From NCBI RefSeq assembly GCF_900091475.1, contig NZ_FMIB01000002.1:186001-250000 (forward strand): a DNA stretch of 64,000 nucleotides, given 5' to 3'. Made by a program: the position numbers and the translations under genes. The first letter of the stretch is position 1. The number at the start of each line of letters is the position of its first letter. The notes under the pieces were generated by a model, which worked only from the letters and a program-made list of their open reading frames with translations, did no database searches and was not told the DNA's origin. Shown one piece after another: positions 24,902 to 32,791 of this stretch. Source of the stretch: Micromonospora chersina. Lineage in GTDB: Bacteria; Actinomycetota; Actinomycetes; Mycobacteriales; Micromonosporaceae.

Positions 24902-25378
24902 TCAGGACCGGGTGACGGTGACCACGCATCCGCCACCTCCCGGGCACCGCAGGACGACCTCGGTCTCGCCGTCCACCGCCACCTTCGCCACCGCCGCGCC
25001 GTCCTCGCCGGGGGTCACCTCGTCGGTGACCGTGACGTCGGCGTCCCCCGGCGCCGGGGCGGTCACCACGAACGGCGCCGCGCTGCGCAGCACCAGGCTG
25101 CGCAGGCGGCCCGGATCGGACACCCGCAACCGGCAGGCGGTGCCGAAGCCCACCACCACGCCCTCGGCGGACGGGCTCGGCCCGCTGGCCGGCGGCACGC
25201 ACGCCACGGTCACCGTCGCCGGGTCCACCGTGCCGGCGTTCCCGCCGAACCGGGCCAGCCAGCCGGGCCCGGCGGCCGGGTCGCCCCGGTCGTGCCGGCC
25301 GCCGCCCACCGCCACCACGTAGAGCACCACCAGCAGCCCGGCCAGGGCCGCCAGCAGCACCTTCTGCCGCCCGCTCAC
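24902..25378 (-). CDS. Membrane-anchored hypothetical protein of the injection-system locus
   Basis: The 158-residue product has an uncleaved-looking N-terminal anchor (VLLAALAGLLVVLYVVAV) and an extracytoplasmic beta-rich domain of about 110 residues ending RCPGGGGCVVTVTRS, with three Cys (near residues 60, 82 and the C-terminus) that could form a disulfide. The C-terminal part resembles an immunoglobulin-like strand pattern. The GTG start overlaps the stop of the preceding gene (GTGA), so the two are coupled. Function is unknown. Confidence 0.7.
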   Translation of the reverse strand: MSGRQKVLLAALAGLLVVLYVVAVGGGRHDRGDPAAGPGWLARFGGNAGTVDPATVTVACVPPASGPSPSAEGVVVGFGTACRLRVSDPGRLRSLVLRSAAPFVVTAPAPGDADVTVTDEVTPGEDGAAVAKVAVDGETEVVLRCPGGGGCVVTVTRS

Positions 25379-26295
25379 GGCTGGAGGAGCTGGGTGAACC
25401 GGATCTGGTCGACCCCGGCGAAGTACCTGTCGGTGCCCTGCGTCTTGCTCACCGCCACCAGGGTCAGCTTGTGCGGCCCCCGAGCCAGTTCCACGGTGCC
25501 CACGTCCACGAAGTCGGTGCGCACCACCGTCGGCGTGAAACCGAGGAAGGTGTCGCCGACCTGCCGGCCGTCGACCAGCCAGATGGTGTTCGCGTAGTCG
25601 AACGAGGTGGTGCGCACGGTGGACAGCCGCCAGGTGCCGTCCGCCGGCAGGTCCACGGACACGGTCACCCGGTCACCCACGGCCCGGCCCAGGAAGAACA
25701 GCTGGGCGTCCCCGGACCAGACCACCTCGCAGCAGTTCTCCTGGGACACCACCTGCGCCTCCACCGCCGTCGTGGACTGCACCGTCGCGCCGGCGACCAG
25801 GCTCTCCGCCTCCACGGTCACCACCTCGGCCCGGGCCGGGGGCGCGGGGTCGCCACCCCGGGTCACCAGCCAGACCACCGTCCCGGCCACCACGAGCAGC
25901 AGCGCCGCCGCGGCCGCGAGCCACGGCCACGGCGCCCGCTTCGGGGGTACGACGGCCCGCACGTCGTACGTCACCCGCCCGCTGGACCGGGAACTCTCCT
26001 CCGGCGCGGTGTTCGCCGAGTACGCGAACCCGGTCATGTCGTAGCGCCGGGGCGGGGTGCCGGGCGGCACGGCGAGCCGCACCAGGAACGACACGGAGCC
26101 CTGCCCGGGTACCACCCGCTGCGGCTCGGCCACGGTGAACCAGCCGCGCTGGGTGCCCTCGCCGGGTGCCACGTCGAAGACCACGGTGTCCGGCGCCTCG
26201 CCCGGGTTGGAGACGGTGAAGGTCAGCTCGCCGCAGTTGCGCGCGTCCAGGGTGAACTGCTCGGCGGCGGCGACGACGGTCCATTCGGTGGTCAT
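25375..26295 (-). CDS. Membrane protein with cytoplasmic BACON-like domain and outer CBM-like domain
   Basis: This 306-residue protein has an N-terminal beta-sandwich of about 110 residues (FTLDARNCGELTFTVSNPGE, resembling BACON or Ig-like tail domains), one transmembrane helix at about 123-144, and a C-terminal beta domain resembling a carbohydrate-binding jelly roll (WRLSTVRTTSFDYANTIWL, HKLTLVAVSKTQGTDRYF). Without a signal peptide, the first domain should be inside and the last outside. It overlaps the tail protein I gene through ATGA. A link between the baseplate and the membrane, in the manner described for membrane-attached Streptomyces CIS, is my inference. Confidence 0.75.
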   Translation of the reverse strand: MTTEWTVVAAAEQFTLDARNCGELTFTVSNPGEAPDTVVFDVAPGEGTQRGWFTVAEPQRVVPGQGSVSFLVRLAVPPGTPPRRYDMTGFAYSANTAPEESSRSSGRVTYDVRAVVPPKRAPWPWLAAAAALLLVVAGTVVWLVTRGGDPAPPARAEVVTVEAESLVAGATVQSTTAVEAQVVSQENCCEVVWSGDAQLFFLGRAVGDRVTVSVDLPADGTWRLSTVRTTSFDYANTIWLVDGRQVGDTFLGFTPTVVRTDFVDVGTVELARGPHKLTLVAVSKTQGTDRYFAGVDQIRFTQLLQP

Positions 26296-27029
26296 GACGG
26301 CTCCTCTGAGGGCTGGTCCGGTGGTGCGGGGGAGGGCACGTGCGCCCGGCCGACGGCCCGGACGGACGCCACCCCGGTGGCCGCGCCCTCCGGGCCGTCG
26401 GCGTCGGAAGGCTCCGGGTCGGCGGCGGGGGCATCGGTGGGCTCCGGGTCCTCGGTGCCGGGCGGCTCCTGGTCGCCGGCGGCGGGTGGTTCCGGGGCGG
26501 CGGGGTCCGGGGCGGGTTCGGCGGCCGGGTCGGTGGTCACCTCGACGGTGACCGCGGCGGGCTTCTCCGCCTCGACGATGCGGGTGACGAGGGCGAGCCG
26601 GCCGGCGGCGGCCGGCGGCACCCGCACCACCACGTGGAACGGCCGGTCGGCCGGCTCCTCCAGCACGAACCCGGTCACGCCGGTGGCCAGTTCCAGCGCG
26701 GTCCGCATCCCGTACGGCGTGCCCCGCCACCGGGCCAGCAGCGCGCCGTGCGCCACCAGGTCCCGCAGCCGGCCCACCGGCAGCGGCAGCGGCGCGTCCG
26801 CCCGGGGCGCGGCGACCACGTGGTCCATGGCCACCCACCGGGTCAGGTAGGCCACGAACCCGTCCGGCGTCCGGTACGGCGCGAACAGCGCGTCCACGTC
26901 GGCGAGCACCGCCTCGTCCGGTGCGTGCAGCGCCTCCATGACGTCCAGCAGCGCGCCCAGCACGCTGCCCGGGCCGGCGGCCCGCTGGTACGCGGCCGGC
27001 AGCAGCCGCTCAATCGCCGCTCGGCGCAT
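26292..27029 (-). CDS. Tail protein I / baseplate wedge protein (Afp12-like)
   Basis: This 245-residue protein begins with the tail-protein-I motif: IERLLPAAYQRAAG, GALLDVMEALHAPDEAVLADVDALF and PDGFVAYLTRWVAMD, followed by a GTPYGMRTALELATGVTG segment. This resembles phage P2 gpI and Afp12/Pvc12 of contractile injection systems. The last 90 residues are acidic, Pro/Ala/Glu-rich and probably disordered. It overlaps the baseplate J gene end by 20 bases, so it shares that message. It should form part of the baseplate wedge that triggers sheath contraction. Confidence 0.82.
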   Translation of the reverse strand: MRRAAIERLLPAAYQRAAGPGSVLGALLDVMEALHAPDEAVLADVDALFAPYRTPDGFVAYLTRWVAMDHVVAAPRADAPLPLPVGRLRDLVAHGALLARWRGTPYGMRTALELATGVTGFVLEEPADRPFHVVVRVPPAAAGRLALVTRIVEAEKPAAVTVEVTTDPAAEPAPDPAAPEPPAAGDQEPPGTEDPEPTDAPAADPEPSDADGPEGAATGVASVRAVGRAHVPSPAPPDQPSEEPS

Positions 27030-29628
27030 CCTGCCGCACCACCTCGATGTCGTGCTCGCCGGAGCAGAGCAGCCAGGTGCCGGGGACGGTGACCACGTCG
27101 GCGGTGGCCTGGTTGGCGCTGGCCGTCCAGTCCTCCGCGTCGCCGCTGCGGTACACGCCGCGCTCGCCGCCGGCCAGGATCAGCCGGCCGGCCCCACCGG
27201 CGCCGGCGGGCACGGTGGCGGCGATGGCGTCGACCGGGACGAACCGGGTCCGGTCGCGCAGCGGCAGCCCGCAGTTGACCGACACGGGCTGCCACTGCGG
27301 CTGCGCGGCCAGGGTGTCCAGCCGGACCACGCCGCCGCTCTGCGTGGCGGCCAGCGCCAGGGGGCCGCTGAACGCCAGGTCCCGGCAGGTGCCGCCGATC
27401 CAGCCGCTGCCCATCGACTGCCACTTCACGTCGGACTCGAACAGCCGCGTGCGGTGGCAGCCCTGCCCGGGTTTCTTCGGGTCCGGCTCGCCGGCGCCGC
27501 TCCACAGCAGGGTGGCCGGGCCGTCGTACTGCACGGCGAGCACCCGGTTGTCCACGTTGGCCAGGCCGACGTGCGCGAAGGTGCCGGGGCGGCCGGCCGC
27601 GGTGGACAGGTAGACGCCGAAGCCGGCCTGCGCGGCCACCGCCACCCCGGGCGCGCCGCGCTCGGAGACGAACGACCGGACCGCGTAGAAGCCGCGGTCG
27701 GCGTCCGCCGGGTCGACGAGGATCTGCAACGGCACGGCGCCGGGCAGCAGGGACACCTCGTACAGGCCGGCGTCGGTGGCCAGCAGCAGCGCCCCGGCGC
27801 CGTCGCGGTCGATCCAGGCCAGGTCGCGTACGCCGGAGTCCAGGTCGGTGAGCAGCGTCCAGGTCTCGCCGAGGTCGGTGCTCAGCCGGACCCGGGAACC
27901 ACCCGAGTCGCGCGCGGTCACCACGGCCACCGAACCGGCGCGGGGCACCACGCCGGGGCGGACCGGGGCGGGAGCGGGCACCACCCGGACCACGCTCTCG
28001 CCGTCGAACCGGCCGGCCGGCTCCCAGCCCGCCCCCGCGTTTGTGGAGCGGAACAGGACCGGACCGCGCCCGGCGTACCAGGTGCCCGCCTGGTACTTGT
28101 CGACGGCCACGGCCCGCACCTGGGCGTCCGGCGCCTCGTCGACAACGAACCGGACCGACTCGACGTAGCGCACGCCCGGCTCGGCGTGCTCCAGCAGCCG
28201 GTACACGTTGGAGGCCCGCAGCGGCTCGCCGAACGCCCAGCCGGCCGGGTTGAGCGGGGTGGGCAGCGGGCTGAGCGTCTGGTGCAGCCGGTCGTGGATG
28301 CGCCGGCGCACCGCGTCCACGTCCTCCTCGCGGCGGACCACCACCCGGGCCCGGACGGAGACCGCCTTGTAGCGCGCCCAGCCGGCCCGCACCGCCGTGC
28401 CGAGCGCCCGGCGCCGCTCCAGGTCGGCCTCCACCCGGCGGCGGGCCTCCTCGACCTCGTGCTCGCGCAGCACCGCCACCGGCAGCCGGCCGCCGGGGCG
28501 GGCCTGCTCCGGCACGTACGGCACCAGCACCACCTCGACCTCGCCGGGGCGGGCGAAGCTGTAGACGGCCGCCCGGGTGAACGCCCGGGCCCGGGCCACC
28601 GCGCCGGAGCCGGCGGCGAGGATCTCGTAGTCCCGGGCGGTCACCGCGCGCTGCTGGGCGAAGAACTCGTAAGGCCCGCGCGCCAGGGCCGACTCCAACG
28701 ACTCCAGGTCCCGGCCCCCGGCTGCCGGCGCCGGGTTGTCAACCCTCAGCCCGGGCAACGGGTCGCGCAGGCTGGTCAGCGTTCCGGCCGCCACGTTCCC
28801 GGCCGGCCCGCCGCCGCACCGGTACCAGAGGCGGACCTGCCGGCCGGCCGGCGGCACCGCCGCGACCGGCCCGGGCGCCCCCTCGACACCCGGCCCGGCC
28901 CCGTCGGCCGGCCGCAGGTCCAGCGCGGGGGCGAAGGTGACCACCCCGGAGGCCCGGTCGACCAGGTAGACCTTGGCCTGCGGGCCGACGCCGGCGAAGC
29001 TGTCCACCGGTCGCCAGATCTCGTACGTGCGGCCCTCGTGCTCCCGCGCCGCCGCGCCCAGCTCCACCGACCCGGTCGGCACCTCCACACCGAGCAGCAG
29101 GTCCAGCGCCTCGGTGGTCCGGGTCAGCGGCGCCCGGGCCGCCCGGAACACCTGCCCGGCCTGCCCGGTGCCGGTGCCCAGCAGCTCCGCCTCGACCGGC
29201 TCGCAGTGGTGCACGCGAACCGTCACCTCGGTCTCGCCGGCGGGCAGCACGGCCGGCTCGGTGGTCACGAAGACGACCGGCCGGGGGTCCGCGCCGCGGG
29301 CGGCGGCGACCCGGGTGCCGGCCGGGACGCGGACCGCGCCCCGGTCCGGGCCGGTCCGGGTGAAGCGGACGTCCGCCCAGGCGGCGGCCGGCGGGTGCCG
29401 GGTCACGCCGAGCAGGTTGAGGAACGCCACGTAGGCCTTCTCCGGCAACTGGTTCAGGCGGTAGATCATCACCTCGGTGAGGTAGGCGAACGCCTCCAGC
29501 AGCGCCATCCCCGGGTCGTGCGCGGAGAGGTCCGTCCAGTCGGGGCAGGACGCGCGGATCCGTTCCCGCGCCTCGGTGACCAGGTCGAGGAAGGCGCGGT
29601 CGTCCAGGTGCGGCACGGGCAGTGTCAT
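27010..29628 (-). CDS. Baseplate J-like protein fused to a beta-propeller (Afp11-like)
   Basis: The 872-residue protein has an N-terminal baseplate J / Afp11-type half (about 1-520): WTDLSAHDPGMALLEAFAYLTEVMIYRLNQ and VTARDYEILA are diagnostic in parts. The C-terminal half (about 525-860) contains repeated BNR/YCF48-like blades (FRSTNAGAGWEPAG, RLSTDLGETWTLL, YLSTAAGRPGTF, YRSGDAEDWTAS), a beta-propeller of sialidase or photosystem-stability type. The ATG at 29628 overlaps the gp25 stop. It should be the main wedge component; the propeller is unusual and may bind ligand or cell-envelope glycan. Confidence 0.85.
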   Translation of the reverse strand: MTLPVPHLDDRAFLDLVTEARERIRASCPDWTDLSAHDPGMALLEAFAYLTEVMIYRLNQLPEKAYVAFLNLLGVTRHPPAAAWADVRFTRTGPDRGAVRVPAGTRVAAARGADPRPVVFVTTEPAVLPAGETEVTVRVHHCEPVEAELLGTGTGQAGQVFRAARAPLTRTTEALDLLLGVEVPTGSVELGAAAREHEGRTYEIWRPVDSFAGVGPQAKVYLVDRASGVVTFAPALDLRPADGAGPGVEGAPGPVAAVPPAGRQVRLWYRCGGGPAGNVAAGTLTSLRDPLPGLRVDNPAPAAGGRDLESLESALARGPYEFFAQQRAVTARDYEILAAGSGAVARARAFTRAAVYSFARPGEVEVVLVPYVPEQARPGGRLPVAVLREHEVEEARRRVEADLERRRALGTAVRAGWARYKAVSVRARVVVRREEDVDAVRRRIHDRLHQTLSPLPTPLNPAGWAFGEPLRASNVYRLLEHAEPGVRYVESVRFVVDEAPDAQVRAVAVDKYQAGTWYAGRGPVLFRSTNAGAGWEPAGRFDGESVVRVVPAPAPVRPGVVPRAGSVAVVTARDSGGSRVRLSTDLGETWTLLTDLDSGVRDLAWIDRDGAGALLLATDAGLYEVSLLPGAVPLQILVDPADADRGFYAVRSFVSERGAPGVAVAAQAGFGVYLSTAAGRPGTFAHVGLANVDNRVLAVQYDGPATLLWSGAGEPDPKKPGQGCHRTRLFESDVKWQSMGSGWIGGTCRDLAFSGPLALAATQSGGVVRLDTLAAQPQWQPVSVNCGLPLRDRTRFVPVDAIAATVPAGAGGAGRLILAGGERGVYRSGDAEDWTASANQATADVVTVPGTWLLCSGEHDIEVVRQDAPSGD

Positions 29629-30062
29629 GCTGTCGCCTCCTCGCCGGGTCCGTCGTCGACGGGGAGCAGGTCGACGGAGAAGACCAACTGGCCGGGGGAG
29701 AGGCTGGCCCGCACCCGGTAGTCCAGCCGGATCACCAGCCGCCACGGCTCGTCCGCGTCCGGCCCGGCGTCCACGTCGAGCACCTCGACCCGCGGCTCCC
29801 AGCGCCGGATCGCCTGCCGCACGTAGTGGATGGCCAGGCCGGCCGTGGTGTCGTCGTTGGGCGCGAAGACCAGCCGGTGCAGCCGCGACCCGTACCCGGG
29901 GCGCATCAGCCGCTCGCCCGGCGTCGTCGACAACAGCAGAAACAGCGCCTGGCGTACGGTCTCGTCGCCCTCGGTCATGGCCAGGCCGCCGGCGGCGGTC
30001 AGCGCGAGACCGCCGGCGCGACCGGCGTCGAAGCCGGCGCCCACGAACCGGAAGGCCCTCAT
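29625..30062 (-). CDS. gp25/GPW-family baseplate protein (Afp9-like)
   Basis: This 145-residue protein has the gp25-like lysozyme-fold core: DETVRQALFLLLSTTPGERLMRPGYGSRLHRLVF is the region in which the STxxGExxMxPxYG motif is seen (only STTPGERLMRPGYG is diagnostic). In contractile systems this protein joins the sheath to the baseplate wedge and nucleates the sheath. It overlaps both neighbours through ATGA. The family does not have lysozyme activity despite its fold name. Confidence 0.88.
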   Translation of the reverse strand: MRAFRFVGAGFDAGRAGGLALTAAGGLAMTEGDETVRQALFLLLSTTPGERLMRPGYGSRLHRLVFAPNDDTTAGLAIHYVRQAIRRWEPRVEVLDVDAGPDADEPWRLVIRLDYRVRASLSPGQLVFSVDLLPVDDGPGEEATA

Positions 30063-30397
30063 GCGTCCGCCCCCAGGAAGGTCTGCCGCGGATCCCGGAC
30101 GGTGTGGTGGACCAGCCCGGGCGGGGTGCCGTCGGTCAGCCCGTCCAGGTTCGACAGCACCACCCGGTGGCCGTCCACCCGCAGCCAGGCGCTGTAGCCG
30201 ACGGTCACCTTCAGCGTCTTGGCACAGGGCTTGATGGTCGGCCCGTAGTTGGGGCACGCGGTGATGTCCCGCCCCTCCGGGTCGTCCTCGACCAGCACCG
30301 GCACGCCCCGTACGGTCACCCACCGCTGCGAGGGGCGGTTGGCCACCCGGCCGTCGTGGTCGCAGGTGATCAGCGAGTCGCGGTGGATCCAGCGCAT
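30059..30397 (-). CDS. PAAR-like spike-tip protein
   Basis: This 112-residue protein sits between the VgrG-type spike and gp25 genes, the position of the PAAR gene (Afp10) in contractile systems. It has metal-ligand candidates: CDHDG (C12, H14) and ACPNYGPTIKPCAK (C48, C58), followed by GLTDGTPPGLVHHTV. Beta-strand-rich sequence fits a PAAR-like cone, but the classical PAAR repeats are not obvious, so this is a context-based call. Its ATG overlaps the spike stop (TGATG). Confidence 0.65.
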   Translation of the reverse strand: MRWIHRDSLITCDHDGRVANRPSQRWVTVRGVPVLVEDDPEGRDITACPNYGPTIKPCAKTLKVTVGYSAWLRVDGHRVVLSNLDGLTDGTPPGLVHHTVRDPRQTFLGADA

Positions 30398-31968
30398 CAG
30401 CCACCTCCGTGGGCGCGGGCGAGGGTACGGGCCTGGGCGGCGGCGGTCTCGGCGTCCTCGGCCGCCTCCGCCTGCAGGAAGTCGACGGTGCGGGCGCGCA
30501 CCACCATGGCCCGGCCCGGCGCCGAGAGCACCAGGTCACCGGCCGCGTGCACGGTGGTCAGCTCGGGCCGCAGCTCGACGAAGCTGCCGCCGTCGGTGGC
30601 CAGCCGCAGCGCGCGCCCGTCGTCGTCGATGACGATCGACTGGCCGGTGCCGGTCCGCATCGACCAGCGACGGGACCGCCCCGACACGATTCCCGCGTCG
30701 TACGGCTCGACCGCGCCGAACAGCGACCCCAGCACGACGCCCGACGCCGGCTCGCCGCCGGGCAGCGCCACCAGCACTGTGTCCTCCGGGTCGGGCAGCG
30801 CCACGATGCCCTTGCCCCGGCCCGCGCCTGGGCAGACCACGGCGAGCCAGCCGGCGTCCAGATCCCCGTACGCGGGCAGCGTCACCCGCGCCCGGCCCAG
30901 CCCGTCCGGGTCGTCCACGTCGGTGACCGTGCCGAGGGTGACAGTGGCCGCCACGGGCGCGGCGGGCGGCGGTGGTGCGGGCGGGACCGTGGAGAAGCGC
31001 GTCAGGTGCCCGTTGGCGTCGAGGGTGTGCACCACCTCGGTGAGCACGTACACCCCGGCGACCGGATCGGGCACCCCGGCCAGCGCGATACGCCGGCCGG
31101 GGCGCAGCGCCGGATCACCCTCGGCCGTGCCCTCGGCGGTGACCAGCGCGGCGACCCGGGCGTCCACACCGGCCTGGGCGAGGGCGGCCAACTCGTCGTC
31201 GCTGCGGCCCGGCTGGTCGACGGCCGTGCGCATCCCGTCGGCACCCACCCCGCCCGGGTCCGGCCGCAGCGGGATCCGCCGGCCGGAGCGGGCCTCGCCG
31301 GCCTCCTGGCGCAGCGGCTCGGCGCGCTGCGGGTGCCAGCCCAGCACCGCGCACCCGCCGCCGGCCCGATCCAGGTTCTCCGCGATCCGCAGCGCGTGCA
31401 CGGTCCCGCCGAGGGTGAGCGGGACGGGGTCGCCGTGCCCGTCGAGGGTCATCAGGCGCAGCCGGTCGCCCTCCACCGCCAGGTGCAGCCCGGCCCGGCC
31501 GGCCACCTCGCGGAGCAGTTCCAGGTCGGTGTGCCGGTGCTGGAGCAGCCGCTCCAGGCGCGGCCCGTCGGTGTCCGCGTCGACCGTGAGCCCCAGGCCG
31601 GCGCAGAGCACCCCGGCCAGCTCGGCGACCGTCACGGACTCGAACACCCGCAGCTCCTGCCGCTTGCGCAGCCGGTGCAACGGGTCGTACGCCCTGATCC
31701 GCAGCAGCGCCACGCCGTCGCCGGCGTACTCGACCTCGACGGCGGTCACCTCGCCCGTGAACAGGGCGTCGGACTGGCCGTCCAGGCGCAGGTCGAGGGC
31801 GGCGCCCGGGCGTACCGGCGGGTCGAGGGCGGCGGCGCCCGGGGCGGTGGCCACGGTGAGCTCGCACTGGGTCGGCTGGTCCAGGCGGGCGGCGACCCGG
31901 ACGCCACGCAGCCGGCGGGGGTCGGCCAGCGGGGCGCCGTCGATCGTCACGGCGGCAGCCCGGATCAC
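30397..31968 (-). CDS. VgrG-like spike protein (phage late-control D / gp5 type)
   Basis: The 523-residue protein has a gpD-like N-terminal half (about 1-300: VEVEYAGDGVALLRIRAYD, RKRQELRVFESVTV), an OB-fold of the gp5/VgrG type (about 335-410: GTVTDVDDPDGLGRARVTLP, LPDPEDTVLVALPGG) and a short C-terminal needle segment. This is the trimeric spike at the tip of contractile systems (Afp8/VgrG). GTG 31968 is chosen because GGAGGTG lies just upstream and the start overlaps the stop of a 22-codon ORF. No effector domain is appended. Confidence 0.87.
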   Translation of the reverse strand: MIRAAAVTIDGAPLADPRRLRGVRVAARLDQPTQCELTVATAPGAAALDPPVRPGAALDLRLDGQSDALFTGEVTAVEVEYAGDGVALLRIRAYDPLHRLRKRQELRVFESVTVAELAGVLCAGLGLTVDADTDGPRLERLLQHRHTDLELLREVAGRAGLHLAVEGDRLRLMTLDGHGDPVPLTLGGTVHALRIAENLDRAGGGCAVLGWHPQRAEPLRQEAGEARSGRRIPLRPDPGGVGADGMRTAVDQPGRSDDELAALAQAGVDARVAALVTAEGTAEGDPALRPGRRIALAGVPDPVAGVYVLTEVVHTLDANGHLTRFSTVPPAPPPPAAPVAATVTLGTVTDVDDPDGLGRARVTLPAYGDLDAGWLAVVCPGAGRGKGIVALPDPEDTVLVALPGGEPASGVVLGSLFGAVEPYDAGIVSGRSRRWSMRTGTGQSIVIDDDGRALRLATDGGSFVELRPELTTVHAAGDLVLSAPGRAMVVRARTVDFLQAEAAEDAETAAAQARTLARAHGGG

Positions 31969-32033
31969 GACACACCTCCCGTCCCGCTCGGGCCTTCTGC
32001 CATTGGGCCGGCGGTGGTGGCGACCCGGTTCAT
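31965..32033 (-). CDS. 22-residue micro-ORF coupling the LysM-type and spike genes
   Basis: This tiny frame starts with ATG overlapping the LysM-type gene stop (ATGA) and ends with TGA overlapping the spike GTG (GTGA). Its sequence begins MNRVATTAGPMAEGPSGTGG and resembles the end of the upstream protein (DGPSGTGG), because the underlying 30 bases at 31965-31994 are an imperfect copy (24 of 30) of 32030-32059. It probably has no function as a protein and serves as a translational bridge. Confidence that it is translated is moderate. Confidence 0.45.
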   Translation of the reverse strand: MNRVATTAGPMAEGPSGTGGVS

Positions 32034-32791
32034 GGCGTGCCTCCCGTTCCGCTCGGGCCGTCGGGCGGCGACGTGGCGGTCGTGGTGGTGGGCACGGCCA
32101 GGGCGGTGCCGGCGGGCACGGTGAGCGGGTCGCTGATCCGGTTGTGCTCGGCGAGCAGCCGCCAGCGCAGCGGCGAGCCGAGCGCGTCGTGCGCGAGCAG
32201 GTCGAAGCGCACCCCGGACCAGCCCGGCTCGGCCGCGCCGTCCGCGGCGGCGACCACCGCCGACCCCGGCGGCACGGTCGGCGTGCTCGCCGCGGCCAGT
32301 TCCTCCTCGAAGCCCGCCTGCGCCGCCTCGGCGGTCTCGGCCACCCGGACCAGCTTGAGCCGCAGCCAGGAGCGGCGCGGGGTGCCGGTGAGCGTGAACG
32401 CGTCGAAGCGCTCCGCGATCGCCACGATGACGCCCGGCACGTTCCAGGTCTTGCCCCAGACCAGCCGGACCAGCGGGGGTCGGAGCCAGCCGTGCTCGAC
32501 GGCGGAGTTCTCCGCCAGCATCCACAGCGGACGGGTGAGCGCGCGGACGTCCTCGGGGCGTGCCGGCGACTCCACGAAGTCCGTGTCGAAGAGCAGGTCC
32601 AAGACGAGTTCGGTCCGTCCGCCGCCGGTGAAGACCAGCGGGTCGTCGGCGAGACCGGCCCCGGTGAGCTGCCCGTCCGGTGCGCCGCGCGGGCGTACCC
32701 CGGCCAGCCGGGTGACCTGCACGGTCTCCGGGTTGAGGAGGCAGTCCACGCGGGTGCCGGACTCGTCCACGAGGAAGGCGACACGTTCCAT
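32030..32791 (-). CDS. LysM-type CIS tube/baseplate adaptor protein (Afp7-like)
   Basis: This 253-residue protein opens with VAFLVDESGTRVDCLLNPE, the typical start of the CIS tube protein family. It continues with ELVLDLLFDTDFVE and VWGKTWNVPGVIVAIAERFDAFTLTGTPRRSWLRLKL (only part shown is diagnostic). A LysM-like segment near the end has WRLLAEHNRISDPLTVPAG. Afp7 and Pvc7 proteins link the inner tube to the baseplate hub. The last 15 residues are Pro/Gly/Thr-rich. Its ATG overlaps the preceding stop (TGATG). Confidence 0.85.
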   Translation of the reverse strand: MERVAFLVDESGTRVDCLLNPETVQVTRLAGVRPRGAPDGQLTGAGLADDPLVFTGGGRTELVLDLLFDTDFVESPARPEDVRALTRPLWMLAENSAVEHGWLRPPLVRLVWGKTWNVPGVIVAIAERFDAFTLTGTPRRSWLRLKLVRVAETAEAAQAGFEEELAAASTPTVPPGSAVVAAADGAAEPGWSGVRFDLLAHDALGSPLRWRLLAEHNRISDPLTVPAGTALAVPTTTTATSPPDGPSGTGGTP

